Shown here: piece after piece, positions 26,897-34,447 of the stretch
Numbering within the stretch: position 1 is the stretch's first letter
Layout: the number at the start of each line of letters is the position of its first letter
Assembly (NCBI RefSeq): GCF_014145635.1
Contig: NZ_JACHTC010000010.1
Coordinates: 59,331 to 123,330 of the forward strand
From: Myroides sp. WP-1
GTDB taxonomy: Bacteria; Bacteroidota; Bacteroidia; Flavobacteriales; Flavobacteriaceae
DNA: 64,000 nt
Direction: 5' to 3'
Made by a program: the position numbers and the translations under genes
The notes under the pieces: generated by a model
What the model was told of the DNA's origin: nothing
The model's input: the letters and a program-made list of their open reading frames with translations, nothing else
Databases searched by the model: none

Positions 26897-27280
26897 ATGG
26901 AAAAGGTAGTAGAGGAAATGTTACATGTAATTATTGAAGGAAAAACGTATAGTGAATGCGATATCCATCATTACTTTAGTCCGCATTACATACAAATTGT
27001 CGATTAGACCCATTTGGATTTCGCGGGATTCAAACAGCACATACACAAGCTAAAAGAACTCATCGAATCTGTTGAAATCACCATACTCAATACGGCATGT
27101 CGAGGAAATACGGTATTTACAAAACATTTGGTTTCATCCGTGTTTAAGGACGGGACTTGCTATAAACACAAAGTAATGGCTGAGTTTACGATTGAAGCAG
27201 GGAAAATTATTCGTTGTGAAGAGCTCACGTTGTTGGTAGAAGGTTTAGAACAAGGAAAGCAGTTGGGAGCGGTTGTGTAA
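26897..27280 (+). pseudogene. SnoaL/NTF2-like protein gene with an in-frame amber stop
   Basis: An open frame of 127 codons broken by TAG at codon 37 (27005-27007). The upstream part reads MEKVVEEMLHVIIEGKTY and CDIHHYFSPHYIQIVD; the downstream part continues without a frame change as THLDFAGFKQHIHKL ... EFTIEAGKIIRCEELTLLVEG. Together they have the length and pattern of a single NTF2-like (SnoaL, DUF4440-type) domain, so one nonsense mutation explains the break. The downstream fragment has internal start codons but lacks the N-terminal helices. Sequencing error or real amber readthrough are alternatives. It ends at a strong bidirectional terminator. Confidence 0.8.
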
Positions 27281-27321
27281 GAACTTTTGTATGATCTTCA
27301 GAGGGAGGTCAATCCCGATAC

Positions 27322-27354
27322 AAAAAAAGGTTGGAATACATCCAACCTTTTTTT
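27322..27354. terminator. Bidirectional terminator between the NTF2-like pseudogene and tatA
   Basis: AAAAAAAGGTTGGA pairs with TCCAACCTTTTTTT around a five-base loop (about 27336-27340). Confidence 0.85.
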
Positions 27355-27589
27355 ACTTTGTAGATACCTCTTCTGTTACTTCAGTAGTAGTATCCGTCAT
27401 TTTTTGTCTAGGAGCTGCGGTATTCGCATTGGTTTCACGCGTAGCTTCTTTAAATTCCCTAATTCCTGTTCCAAGTCCCTTCATTAATTCTGGTATTTTT
27501 TTACCGCCGAATAACAATAAAGCTATTGCAACAACAACTATTAATTCAGATGGGGCTACCCCTCCTAATGGTAATGTAGTCATCAACAT
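27353..27589 (-). CDS. tatA: Sec-independent translocase protein TatA/TatE
   Basis: A 78-residue protein with one N-terminal membrane helix ([20 protein letters not shown]), the FGxxKxPEL hinge and an amphipathic helix ([18 protein letters not shown]), followed by a charged tail. This is the TatA layout. TatA multimerises to pass folded twin-arginine substrates; the phospholipase C at 9.2 kb is one such substrate in this window. TatC is not nearby. The start may be MLMTT or the second Met two codons on. A longer frame on the opposite strand shows no protein-like sequence. Confidence 0.92.
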   Translation of the reverse strand: MLMTTLPLGGVAPSELIVVVAIALLLFGGKKIPELMKGLGTGIREFKEATRETNANTAAPRQKMTDTTTEVTEEVSTK

Positions 27590-27896
27590 GGTTGAATATA
27601 TTAGTGGTTGAGGAAAACAAATGTAAATCAGGATAAAATTGAAGTAATTGTATTTAACATAAATTTATTATTCGATTATGGGAATTATTTAAGCTATGTG
27701 CTGAATTAAATTTAAAAAATAAAGCGATATTTATTATAAATAAAGCAGTTTTGATAAAAAAGGCTTACGTGTTGAGGTTGTTCTGATTAAAATAGTAACA
27801 ATATGGAAATAACGCATAAAAATCAGTTTAAAAGTAAATGCGAACTAACATAGAAGGAAAGAGGATAAAAGGAGAAGAAAAGGATGAGAATCATCC
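27590..27896. other. Intergenic region upstream of tatA
   Basis: 307 AT-rich bases. At its right edge a short hairpin (AGGATGA at 27881-27887 with TCATCCT at 27891-27897, loop GAA) overlaps the peptidase E stop codon and may be a weak terminator on the minus strand. Nothing else was recognised. Confidence 0.5.
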
Positions 27897-28532
27897 TCAA
27901 TCACTTGATCCTTTACCAAGAAGCACTTCACCATCTCGAATTGCTTTGAATAGCCATTTGTTTCGAATACAGGTTTGTATTTCAACCTCGATAGCTGCCG
28001 ATTCAAAGTGATTGGAATCATAATGGGGGAGAATACCGTAATTAAAAAAGCCCAATCCTTCAAATATAGGGGTGCTAATTTGAGCATAAGGCAATTGAGT
28101 AGGGTCATCTACGTGCTGAATGTATTTTAGAGAGTCGCTTAAAATACAAGCACCAGCACTATAACCCGCCCATAAAAAATCCTCTCGTTGACGCAATTCC
28201 TCAAAAAGTTGATCGAAACCACTTAGTCTCATCGCTTGACGTAAGATAAAGGTATTTCCGCCACAAACCCAAATACCATCAAGGGTAGCTAATTTGTGTT
28301 TTAGGGCTTCTGTTTTGCCAAAATATGCTTTTAAATCAAGGTGTTCGTTGACAAAACCCAATTGCTCTAAAAAGTCCATTTCTGCCTGTAAATCGCGTTG
28401 TTTTCTATTTTCATCTGCATCAGCCCAGTCTTTGGCATTGGTAATATGACCAATACGTGCACCTGGAGGTAAAAGCTCTTTTAATTGAAGATAATCATCG
28501 CCAAACAGATAAGAAGAAAGATAGAAATTCAT
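27897..28532 (-). CDS. Peptidase E-like (family S51) serine peptidase
   Basis: A 211-residue cytoplasmic peptidase of the aspartyl dipeptidase family. The nucleophilic Ser is in FLWAGYSAGACILSDS, preceded by the strand WVCGGNTFILRQAMR. The conserved FFNYGILPHYDSNHFES follows with the catalytic-site His. Family members cleave Asp-X dipeptides or process cyanophycin. The length (E. coli PepE is 229) and motif order agree. It is followed by a weak hairpin and precedes tatA on the same strand. Confidence 0.88.
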   Translation of the reverse strand: MNFYLSSYLFGDDYLQLKELLPPGARIGHITNAKDWADADENRKQRDLQAEMDFLEQLGFVNEHLDLKAYFGKTEALKHKLATLDGIWVCGGNTFILRQAMRLSGFDQLFEELRQREDFLWAGYSAGACILSDSLKYIQHVDDPTQLPYAQISTPIFEGLGFFNYGILPHYDSNHFESAAIEVEIQTCIRNKWLFKAIRDGEVLLGKGSSD

Positions 28533-28572
28533 GAGATTGTCATATTAATACGGCTAAAATAAGAAATAAAAA

Positions 28573-28594
28573 AAGCTGACGATTAAGTCAGCTT
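28573..28594 (-). terminator. Terminator of the thioredoxin-like lipoprotein gene
   Basis: AAGCTGAC (28573-28580) pairs with GTCAGCTT (28587-28594); on the minus strand a T7 run follows. Confidence 0.8.
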
Positions 28595-28598
28595 CAAT

Positions 28599-29192
28599 TT
28601 ATTTTTTAGGGGCTTGGTCGAGAAACATTTGTTTTACTTTTGTAAGACTATATCCTTTACCTTCTTCAAGTTCGCCAGAAGCAATGATATTGGTTACTTT
28701 TCCTTCTCCATCAAGTACAAAGAAAAAGGGATATCCAATTCCGCGTGCATCCGGTGTGTATTTGTTGAATACTGCTTTGTTTTTGTTCTTTTGTGAGTAA
28801 TTTAAGTGGTAATAAACAAAGTTCTGATCCACAAGTTTTTTTAACTCAGGAGTTTGTTGAACAAAATCATTAAATCTCAAGCACCAAATACACCAGTTAC
28901 CACCAGCCTGTACGAAAACGTATTTGCCTTGTTGTTTGGCTTGGGCAATTAACTCATTTAACTTCGCTTGAGCATCTTCCTCTTCGTTATAGGGTTTACT
29001 TAAGGTTTCTTTTTCTTGTTCGATTTGTTTTTTCAAGGCAACTGTGTCTACTTCTGTTTTAGGCTCAGGCGTAGTTACACTATTTTCTGTTGCTGTAGGA
29101 AGGGGTTGAGTTGTTGTATCAACATCTTTTTTGCAGCTCATAAAAGTAAGTGCACTAAGGAGTGTTACAGCAAAGAATGTATTTCTTTTCAT
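28599..29192 (-). CDS. Thioredoxin-fold lipoprotein with WCIWC active site
   Basis: A 197-residue lipoprotein. The signal peptide ends at lipobox FMSC (Cys20), and a Thr/Pro-rich linker and a charged helix follow. The thioredoxin domain (about 88-190) has the motif NWCIWCLRF with redox Cys101 and Cys104, and YPFFFVLDGEGKV with the cis-Pro. Such proteins resemble the thiol-disulfide oxidoreductases (thioredoxin_7/DUF255-like) of Bacteroidetes envelopes. The start MKRNTFF is chosen because it begins the signal peptide; the longer frame adds an unrelated hydrophobic stretch. The positively charged KK after the Cys argues against the acidic surface-export motif, so a periplasmic location is more likely. 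Confidence 0.85.
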   Translation of the reverse strand: MKRNTFFAVTLLSALTFMSCKKDVDTTTQPLPTATENSVTTPEPKTEVDTVALKKQIEQEKETLSKPYNEEEDAQAKLNELIAQAKQQGKYVFVQAGGNWCIWCLRFNDFVQQTPELKKLVDQNFVYYHLNYSQKNKNKAVFNKYTPDARGIGYPFFFVLDGEGKVTNIIASGELEEGKGYSLTKVKQMFLDQAPKK

Positions 29193-29243
29193 TGTTGAAT
29201 CTTCTTTTGTTTTATGGATACAAAGTAATGAAATTAGGAGCAT

Positions 29244-29679
29244 ATTTCAGTATGTCTTAGCTTTTTTTTAGTAGATGTGTATCTCGATATTAGTTGTAAT
29301 AGAGCAATAAGTACGACTGTTTTAACCGTAATATTGCTGCAATGTAAAGGGAGTGTTTAGGAAGTGAAGAAAGAATTATGAAATGGTTAAGAGTTTGATT
29401 TGTTGTGAGTTGTGTTCTTTATGGTTTGTATATTTGACTCGTGAAAAAGAAAAACTAAGGCAATGAATAAAAGTTACAATTTACAATAGCAAAGGACTAA
29501 TTCTATTTTTTTAAGCGATTTTTGAGAAAGCAAAGTTCCAAGCGATAGGTAATTTCTCAATCTAAAGTTTTTTCTATTTATTGATCCCAATTTGTTACTA
29601 TTTATGGTCAATTGTATGTTGTAATTGTAGCTTTTTTTATTGACTTAAAAAAACAGTTTTAATTGAACTATTTTGTCGG
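29244..29679. other. 436-bp intergenic region, no feature recognised
   Basis: AT-rich DNA between divergently transcribed genes. I see no repeat copy, no good promoter consensus, no RNA-like hairpin and no coding frame. Confidence 0.5.
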
Positions 29680-30243
29680 ATGATGAAACAAAAATGTAGA
29701 CATGCAGTAGCGTTGGGCATACAAGATACGATCGAATATGCACAAGTGAGATCGCTGGGAAAAAAACGCCTAGGTATCACCACATTGCAAACCCCTAAAG
29801 CTTTTCCGCGCCCACAGGGACATTGTTTAATCGATACTTTGTCTTTTGCAGGGGTGTTGGTGTCGCTAACTCTTGTAGGCGCAATTCTGTGGAATTTTGA
29901 GCGTTTTGATTGGACCAGTCGTCAATTGGCTTTTTTCTTTTGCAATATGGTATTGGGATTAACCCCTTTAGTATGGGCTTATCACGTGCTTTATCCATGG
30001 TTTGATCGCAAGCGCGTGCAAAAGGGAAAACGACAGACAGTAGGTCGAGTGGTGGCTGTTGATCACGCAGGAAAAATGGTTGAAGATGATGCACAACAGC
30101 GCGCTTTAGTTGAAGTATTTCACCAAGACAAGCGCTACTTGTTAGTAGCTAATCAACCCGGACTATCCCTTACCCCAAATACAACCGTTGCGGTAACTTG
30201 GAATAGCATTTCTCAATTGTGTTGGGTTCACGATGGGAAATAA
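29680..30243 (+). CDS. Two-TM membrane protein of unknown function
   Basis: A 187-residue protein I do not recognise. After a basic cytoplasmic N-terminus (1-45) come two hydrophobic helices (about 52-73 and 82-103: GVLVSLTLVGAILW and MVLGLTPLVWAYHVLY). A soluble C-terminal domain (110-187) follows that looks like a small beta barrel (RQTVGRVVAVDHAGK, KRYLLVANQPGLSLTPNTT). The layout recalls NfeD- or DUF3592-like proteins with an OB-type tail, but no motif settles this. The composition is more GC-rich than its flanks. It is convergent with the methyltransferase operon. Confidence 0.65.
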   Translation: MMKQKCRHAVALGIQDTIEYAQVRSLGKKRLGITTLQTPKAFPRPQGHCLIDTLSFAGVLVSLTLVGAILWNFERFDWTSRQLAFFFCNMVLGLTPLVWAYHVLYPWFDRKRVQKGKRQTVGRVVAVDHAGKMVEDDAQQRALVEVFHQDKRYLLVANQPGLSLTPNTTVAVTWNSISQLCWVHDGK

Positions 30244-30254
30244 GTAAACCAGTC

Positions 30255-31433
30255 CTAGACAGGTTCACAAATTAAAAACACCTTTTGATTGGAATAGGTC
30301 GTGGTGAAGAAGATATACGTTTCACCTCCCTCTTTTATTTTCCATTTTTTACGTAGTTCATCCACCTTTAGAGGAAAATTACGTACGGTTATATTCGCTT
30401 TTTGTTGTTGTAAATATTCTTTGGCTGTAGCTTTATTATAAGGTAGATTGTACTTTATTTTAAAGCGTCTGCCTGAGAAGTTAACCAATTCACTACTCGT
30501 GTATAGTTGACTGTGTTGATGTAACTTATCTACGTTAAAATGAACACTTATCGCATTAAATTTACCTGTTTTTAACAACGCACTATTGGGTTCATACAAA
30601 TACGTTTGCGGTTCGGAATAAGTAGCAGCTCTTTCGTCGGACAAGAGCAAAGTAGTAATGTGTTGTTGCGTTTTGGTTAGGTTAACTGCCTGTAAAACTA
30701 TTTCTCCTTCATATCCTTTTTCAATGATCCACAACAATTCTTTCACTTCATTTTGCAACGCAACAATGTGTATGGCTTTGACAAATTTGAGTTCACTTAG
30801 CCCTGCCTGAATATCTAATAGAGGGGCTGTTTTTACTAAAACCGTATGGGTGTGTCTCAATAAAAGATCCAGGTGCTCTACAATATTTGGGGTGCAATCG
30901 CGCAAAAAGAATACTTTTTCCTTACTTTGATTTCTACGAGCGGGATCTAAATAAATGTAATCAAATTGCTTTTCACTTGTTGCTAAATAAAGTAAGCTGT
31001 CACCTGCAATACAGGTAATATTGGCCTGTTGCAATTGGGTGTAATTGTGTTGTACAATTGCACTGAGTTCGGGTTGTATTTCACAATGTGTAACTTGTTT
31101 AATGCGCTGAGCAAAATAGTAACAATCAATTCCAAATCCTCCAGTTAAGTCAATAAGAGAATCCCCTTCCACAAGAGAAGCTTTATATGCCGCACATTCT
31201 TCGGATGAGGTTTGTTCGATACTCAACTTTGTGGGAAATACAAGATTAGGTGTTGTGTACCATTTAGACAACTTGCTTTTTGCCTTTTGTTTACTCTCTA
31301 TTTGTGCGAGTAAATCGGGCATAGACAAGTTCGGGAAAGGGCTTTTTTTAAAGGCCAAATCCGCAATTGTATCGTTGAGGTGTTCGTTGATGTACGCTTG
31401 AACTTCGGGTTGTAATAGGAGTTGAATATCCAC
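30255..31433 (-). CDS. Class I SAM-dependent methyltransferase with THUMP-like tail
   Basis: A 392-residue protein. The N-terminal helical region (1-90) is followed by a Rossmann methyltransferase core with SLIDLTGGFGIDCYYFAQ (SAM-binding motif I), CIAGDSLLYL and the acidic YIYLDPARRNQSK loop in place of the usual NPPY motif. The C-terminal third (about 310-390; LVNFSGRRFKIKYNLPYNKA) is the THUMP-like domain annotated in Bacteroidetes homologues. The D-P-A-R-R motif is characteristic of this group, whose RNA substrate is not known. Its start abuts the preceding AI-2E gene stop exactly, in the tsaD operon. Confidence 0.8.
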   Translation of the reverse strand: MDIQLLLQPEVQAYINEHLNDTIADLAFKKSPFPNLSMPDLLAQIESKQKAKSKLSKWYTTPNLVFPTKLSIEQTSSEECAAYKASLVEGDSLIDLTGGFGIDCYYFAQRIKQVTHCEIQPELSAIVQHNYTQLQQANITCIAGDSLLYLATSEKQFDYIYLDPARRNQSKEKVFFLRDCTPNIVEHLDLLLRHTHTVLVKTAPLLDIQAGLSELKFVKAIHIVALQNEVKELLWIIEKGYEGEIVLQAVNLTKTQQHITTLLLSDERAATYSEPQTYLYEPNSALLKTGKFNAISVHFNVDKLHQHSQLYTSSELVNFSGRRFKIKYNLPYNKATAKEYLQQQKANITVRNFPLKVDELRKKWKIKEGGETYIFFTTTYSNQKVFLICEPV

Positions 31434-32525
31434 TTATAATTTTTTGGTGAGTACTTGAATAAATCTGACGTTCGGGAAAAACTCTTTGCCAACAACTTTT
31501 AAACAGGTGTACAGCGGAACAGCAGCAATCATTCCAAAAATACCACTAAACATACCACTAGCTAAGATCACCACAAATATTTCTAAAGGATGAGACTTTA
31601 CACTGTTGGAGAAAATGAGCGGTTGATTGACTACATTGTCAATGAGTTGTACCAGTAAGAAACCAACCATCACGGAGATTGCATTAGGAAGTGTTACTTC
31701 AATAAAATCATCGCCTATATAGGTTAACATGGTAAAAACCACAGCTAATATATTGCCAATAAGCGGGCCAATATAGGGAATGATATTGAGAATAGCACAC
31801 AAAAAGGCAATGGTTGCGGCTCCTTTTACACCAAATATCAAGAGCACGGTGAGACAAAGTACATAAATAATGAATATTTGAATACAAAGCCCTAAGAAGT
31901 AACGCGATAATAGGTTGTTGATTTTGTTAATAGAATTCAAAACCTTGTTTTCGTGTTTTTTAGAAAATAATTTTTTGAATTGATATTCTAAGACAACTTG
32001 ATCTTTTAAGAAGAAAAAAGCAATGAATAGCACGGAAAATAATCCAATACCAATATCGCTCAGCATACTGATAATTGTATTGAGAAGATTAGGTACAAAA
32101 TCCAGGTTAAACTGTGATTTCAGGTGAGATTCTTCGACAATCTTATCTAAGCTAAGACCTTTTGCATCAAGGTAGAGGTCAATTTTCTGGATTAATCCAT
32201 TAAAGTCCTCTTGTAGATGTGCCGTATTGAGAACAGATAAGTTCTGTGCTTGTGTAATAAACAAAGGCACAAACATAAAGGAAAAGCCAATGAAAATAGC
32301 GATAAACAAAAGCATGGTGATACTGATGGCAACTATTTTTTTCAATTTGCACTTTCGATATAAGAAATCTACTAAAGGCTTGCCAATTAGCGCTAAGACA
32401 AAAGCGAGTGCGATATAAATAAATAAAGTTCGAATTTGGTATAGCAATCCTATACTGAGTGCAATTCCACTTAAAATAAGGACCGCTCGAACGATGCCTT
32501 TGGAGATTTCTTTAGCTTTCAACAT
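31434..32525 (-). CDS. AI-2E transporter family (PerM-like) membrane protein
   Basis: A 363-residue protein with about seven membrane helices. The first pair occupies residues 12-80, a soluble segment lies at 90-150, and the conserved second half contains INKINNLLSRYFLGLC and LNIIPYIGPLIGNILAVVF, the hallmark of the family. The end is LIDNVVNQPLIFSNSVKSHP and GMFSGIFGMIAAVPLYTC. Despite the family name most members are Na+/H+ antiporters or uncharacterised permeases. It lies eight bases after rsmE in a four-gene operon. Confidence 0.88.
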   Translation of the reverse strand: MLKAKEISKGIVRAVLILSGIALSIGLLYQIRTLFIYIALAFVLALIGKPLVDFLYRKCKLKKIVAISITMLLFIAIFIGFSFMFVPLFITQAQNLSVLNTAHLQEDFNGLIQKIDLYLDAKGLSLDKIVEESHLKSQFNLDFVPNLLNTIISMLSDIGIGLFSVLFIAFFFLKDQVVLEYQFKKLFSKKHENKVLNSINKINNLLSRYFLGLCIQIFIIYVLCLTVLLIFGVKGAATIAFLCAILNIIPYIGPLIGNILAVVFTMLTYIGDDFIEVTLPNAISVMVGFLLVQLIDNVVNQPLIFSNSVKSHPLEIFVVILASGMFSGIFGMIAAVPLYTCLKVVGKEFFPNVRFIQVLTKKL

Positions 32526-32533
32526 GCAATAAT

Positions 32534-33241
32534 TTATTCGTTAGCGAATACAAAACTGTGACACGCAACGAGAGCAGCGGTTTCTGTTCGCAGTCTCGTA
32601 TGTCCTAAAGATACAGGTTTAAAACCTTTTTCTAAAGCTATTTTTATTTCGGCAGGAGAAAAATCTCCCTCAGGACCCACAAGTAAAAGGTAATTTTCTT
32701 GGGGTTGAATGCTGTTTTTTAGTAATTCCTTTTCTTTATCATCTTCACAATGTGCAATATACAGGGCGCCTTGGTGGTCTTGTTTTAAAAACTCTTTTAA
32801 CGTAATGGGCGCATTCAGTTGAGGCAGATACATTTGAAGAGATTGCTTCATGGCTGATTGAATGATTTTTTCAAAACGCTCTGTCTTGACTACTTTGCGT
32901 TCAGAATGATCACAAATAATAGGTGTGATTTCGTGAATACCTATTTCAGTTGCTTTTTCTAAAAACCACTCATAACGCTCATTCATTTTGGTAGGAGCAA
33001 CGGCCAAATGCAAGCGAAAAGGTGTTTGTTCTCTATCGGTATACTGGGTGATTTCAGTTAAACAGCTGCGATCAGAAGCCAGTGAAATCCTAGTTTCAAA
33101 TAAGGTGCCTTGCCCGTTGGTTACAAAGAGAATATCACCCTCTTTTTTGCGCAGTACGCGGATGATGTGTTTGCTTTCCTCTTTGTCAAAAGTGAACGTT
33201 GATTGTGTTTTATCAATAGAAGGCGAATAAAATAACTGCAT
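32534..33241 (-). CDS. rsmE: 16S rRNA (uracil-1498-N3)-methyltransferase RsmE
   Basis: A 235-residue SPOUT methyltransferase. The N-terminal PUA-like domain includes KEESKHIIRVLRKKEGD. The knotted catalytic domain has ERYEWFLEKATEIGIHEITPI, SERKVVKTERFEKIIQSAMKQS, LLLVGPEGDFSPAEI and LGHTRLRTETAALVA, the exact order seen in RsmE. It methylates U1498 of 16S rRNA in the assembled 30S subunit. It lies 12 bases downstream of tsaD and eight upstream of the AI-2E gene. Confidence 0.95.
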   Translation of the reverse strand: MQLFYSPSIDKTQSTFTFDKEESKHIIRVLRKKEGDILFVTNGQGTLFETRISLASDRSCLTEITQYTDREQTPFRLHLAVAPTKMNERYEWFLEKATEIGIHEITPIICDHSERKVVKTERFEKIIQSAMKQSLQMYLPQLNAPITLKEFLKQDHQGALYIAHCEDDKEKELLKNSIQPQENYLLLVGPEGDFSPAEIKIALEKGFKPVSLGHTRLRTETAALVACHSFVFANE

Positions 33242-33253
33242 AGATTTTTGGGA

Positions 33254-34276
33254 TTAAAATTCAATTCTCGCTTGGGAAACAACAGAAGAATCTGCAAAAA
33301 GAGATTCGCGATAGCGGTAGTATCCCACAATCCCAATCATGGCTGCATTATCTGTGGTGTATTCAAACTTGGGAATATAGGTTTTCCATTTGTATTTTTT
33401 TTCCGCTTCTTGTAAGGTTTGACGGATACCTGAATTAGCAGATACACCACCACCAATAGCGATTTGGGTAATTCCTGTTGTTTCAACAGCTAATTTTAGC
33501 TTATCCATTAATATTTTAATAATGGTATGCTGAATAGACGCACAAATATCTGCTTTGTGTTCTGCTATGAAATTAGGATTCTCCTTTACTTGCTTTTGTA
33601 TAAAGTACAAGAACTGTGTTTTTAAACCGCTGAAACTGAAGTTTAAACCTTCTACTTTCGGCTTGGTAAACGGATAAGCTTTTGGATTGCCTTCTTTTGC
33701 GTACTTGTCAATAAGGGGACCTCCTGGATAAGGAAAGCCCAATATTTTGGCTGATTTATCAAAAGCCTCACCTACAGCATCATCCGTAGTTTCTCCCAAT
33801 ACGCGTAAATCAAAAAAACTATTAACTTGTACAATCTGGGTGTGTCCACCTGAAATGGTCAACGCCAAAAAAGGAAAAGTAGGTTGCTCATAATCGTTTT
33901 CTTTAATGAAATGACAAAGAATATGAGCGTGCATATGGTTCACCGCAATTAGCGGAATGTCTAAAGCTAAGGCTAATGATTTGGCAAAGGATCCACCAAC
34001 TAGGAGTGAACCCATTAAGCCTGGTCCTTGTGTAAAGGCAATAGCGTGTAATTGTTCTTTGGTAATTCCCGCTTTTTTTAAGGCAATATCAACCACAGGT
34101 ACGATATTCTGTTGATGTGCTCTCGAAGCAAGTTCTGGAACAACACCTCCATATTCCTCGTGTATTTCTTGGCGAGCTACTACATTGGACAACACTTGAT
34201 TGTCAAGCAAAACAGCCGCAGCTGTATCGTCACAAGAACTTTCAATCGCTAATATATAAGTGGGTTTTGTCGACAT
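33254..34276 (-). CDS. tsaD: tRNA N6-adenosine threonylcarbamoyltransferase TsaD
   Basis: A 340-residue ASKHA-fold protein of normal length. Visible are the N-terminal AIESSCDDTAAAVL phosphate loop, the GVVPELASRAHQQNIVPVV segment, the metal-binding HMHAH motif (AVNHMHAHILCHF), LALTISGGHTQIV and the C-terminal AIGGGVSANSGIRQ and EYTTDNAAMIGIVGY. TsaD transfers threonylcarbamoyl to A37 of ANN-decoding tRNAs. It heads the four-gene minus-strand operon and is divergent from tamB, an arrangement conserved in flavobacteria. Confidence 0.97.
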   Translation of the reverse strand: MSTKPTYILAIESSCDDTAAAVLLDNQVLSNVVARQEIHEEYGGVVPELASRAHQQNIVPVVDIALKKAGITKEQLHAIAFTQGPGLMGSLLVGGSFAKSLALALDIPLIAVNHMHAHILCHFIKENDYEQPTFPFLALTISGGHTQIVQVNSFFDLRVLGETTDDAVGEAFDKSAKILGFPYPGGPLIDKYAKEGNPKAYPFTKPKVEGLNFSFSGLKTQFLYFIQKQVKENPNFIAEHKADICASIQHTIIKILMDKLKLAVETTGITQIAIGGGVSANSGIRQTLQEAEKKYKWKTYIPKFEYTTDNAAMIGIVGYYRYRESLFADSSVVSQARIEF

Positions 34277-34447
34277 GAATAATTTAATTTAAAGCTAATT
34301 TATATCTTCCTTTTTTGGTCAATCGCTACCAAAATTTAATTAAATTTGTTGCTTGTACCTCAGTCTTAAAAAGAAAAGATTACCAAGGGCAAATTTAAAA
34401 CATTAATAGTTATCAAAAAATTTAAAAAAATAGTTTTTCGCCTGTTT

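Noticed and set aside
27273..27611. 112-codon plus-strand frame opposite tatA
   Set aside because: It is antisense to a clear TatA protein, and its sequence is the reverse of TatA's codons with no protein character.
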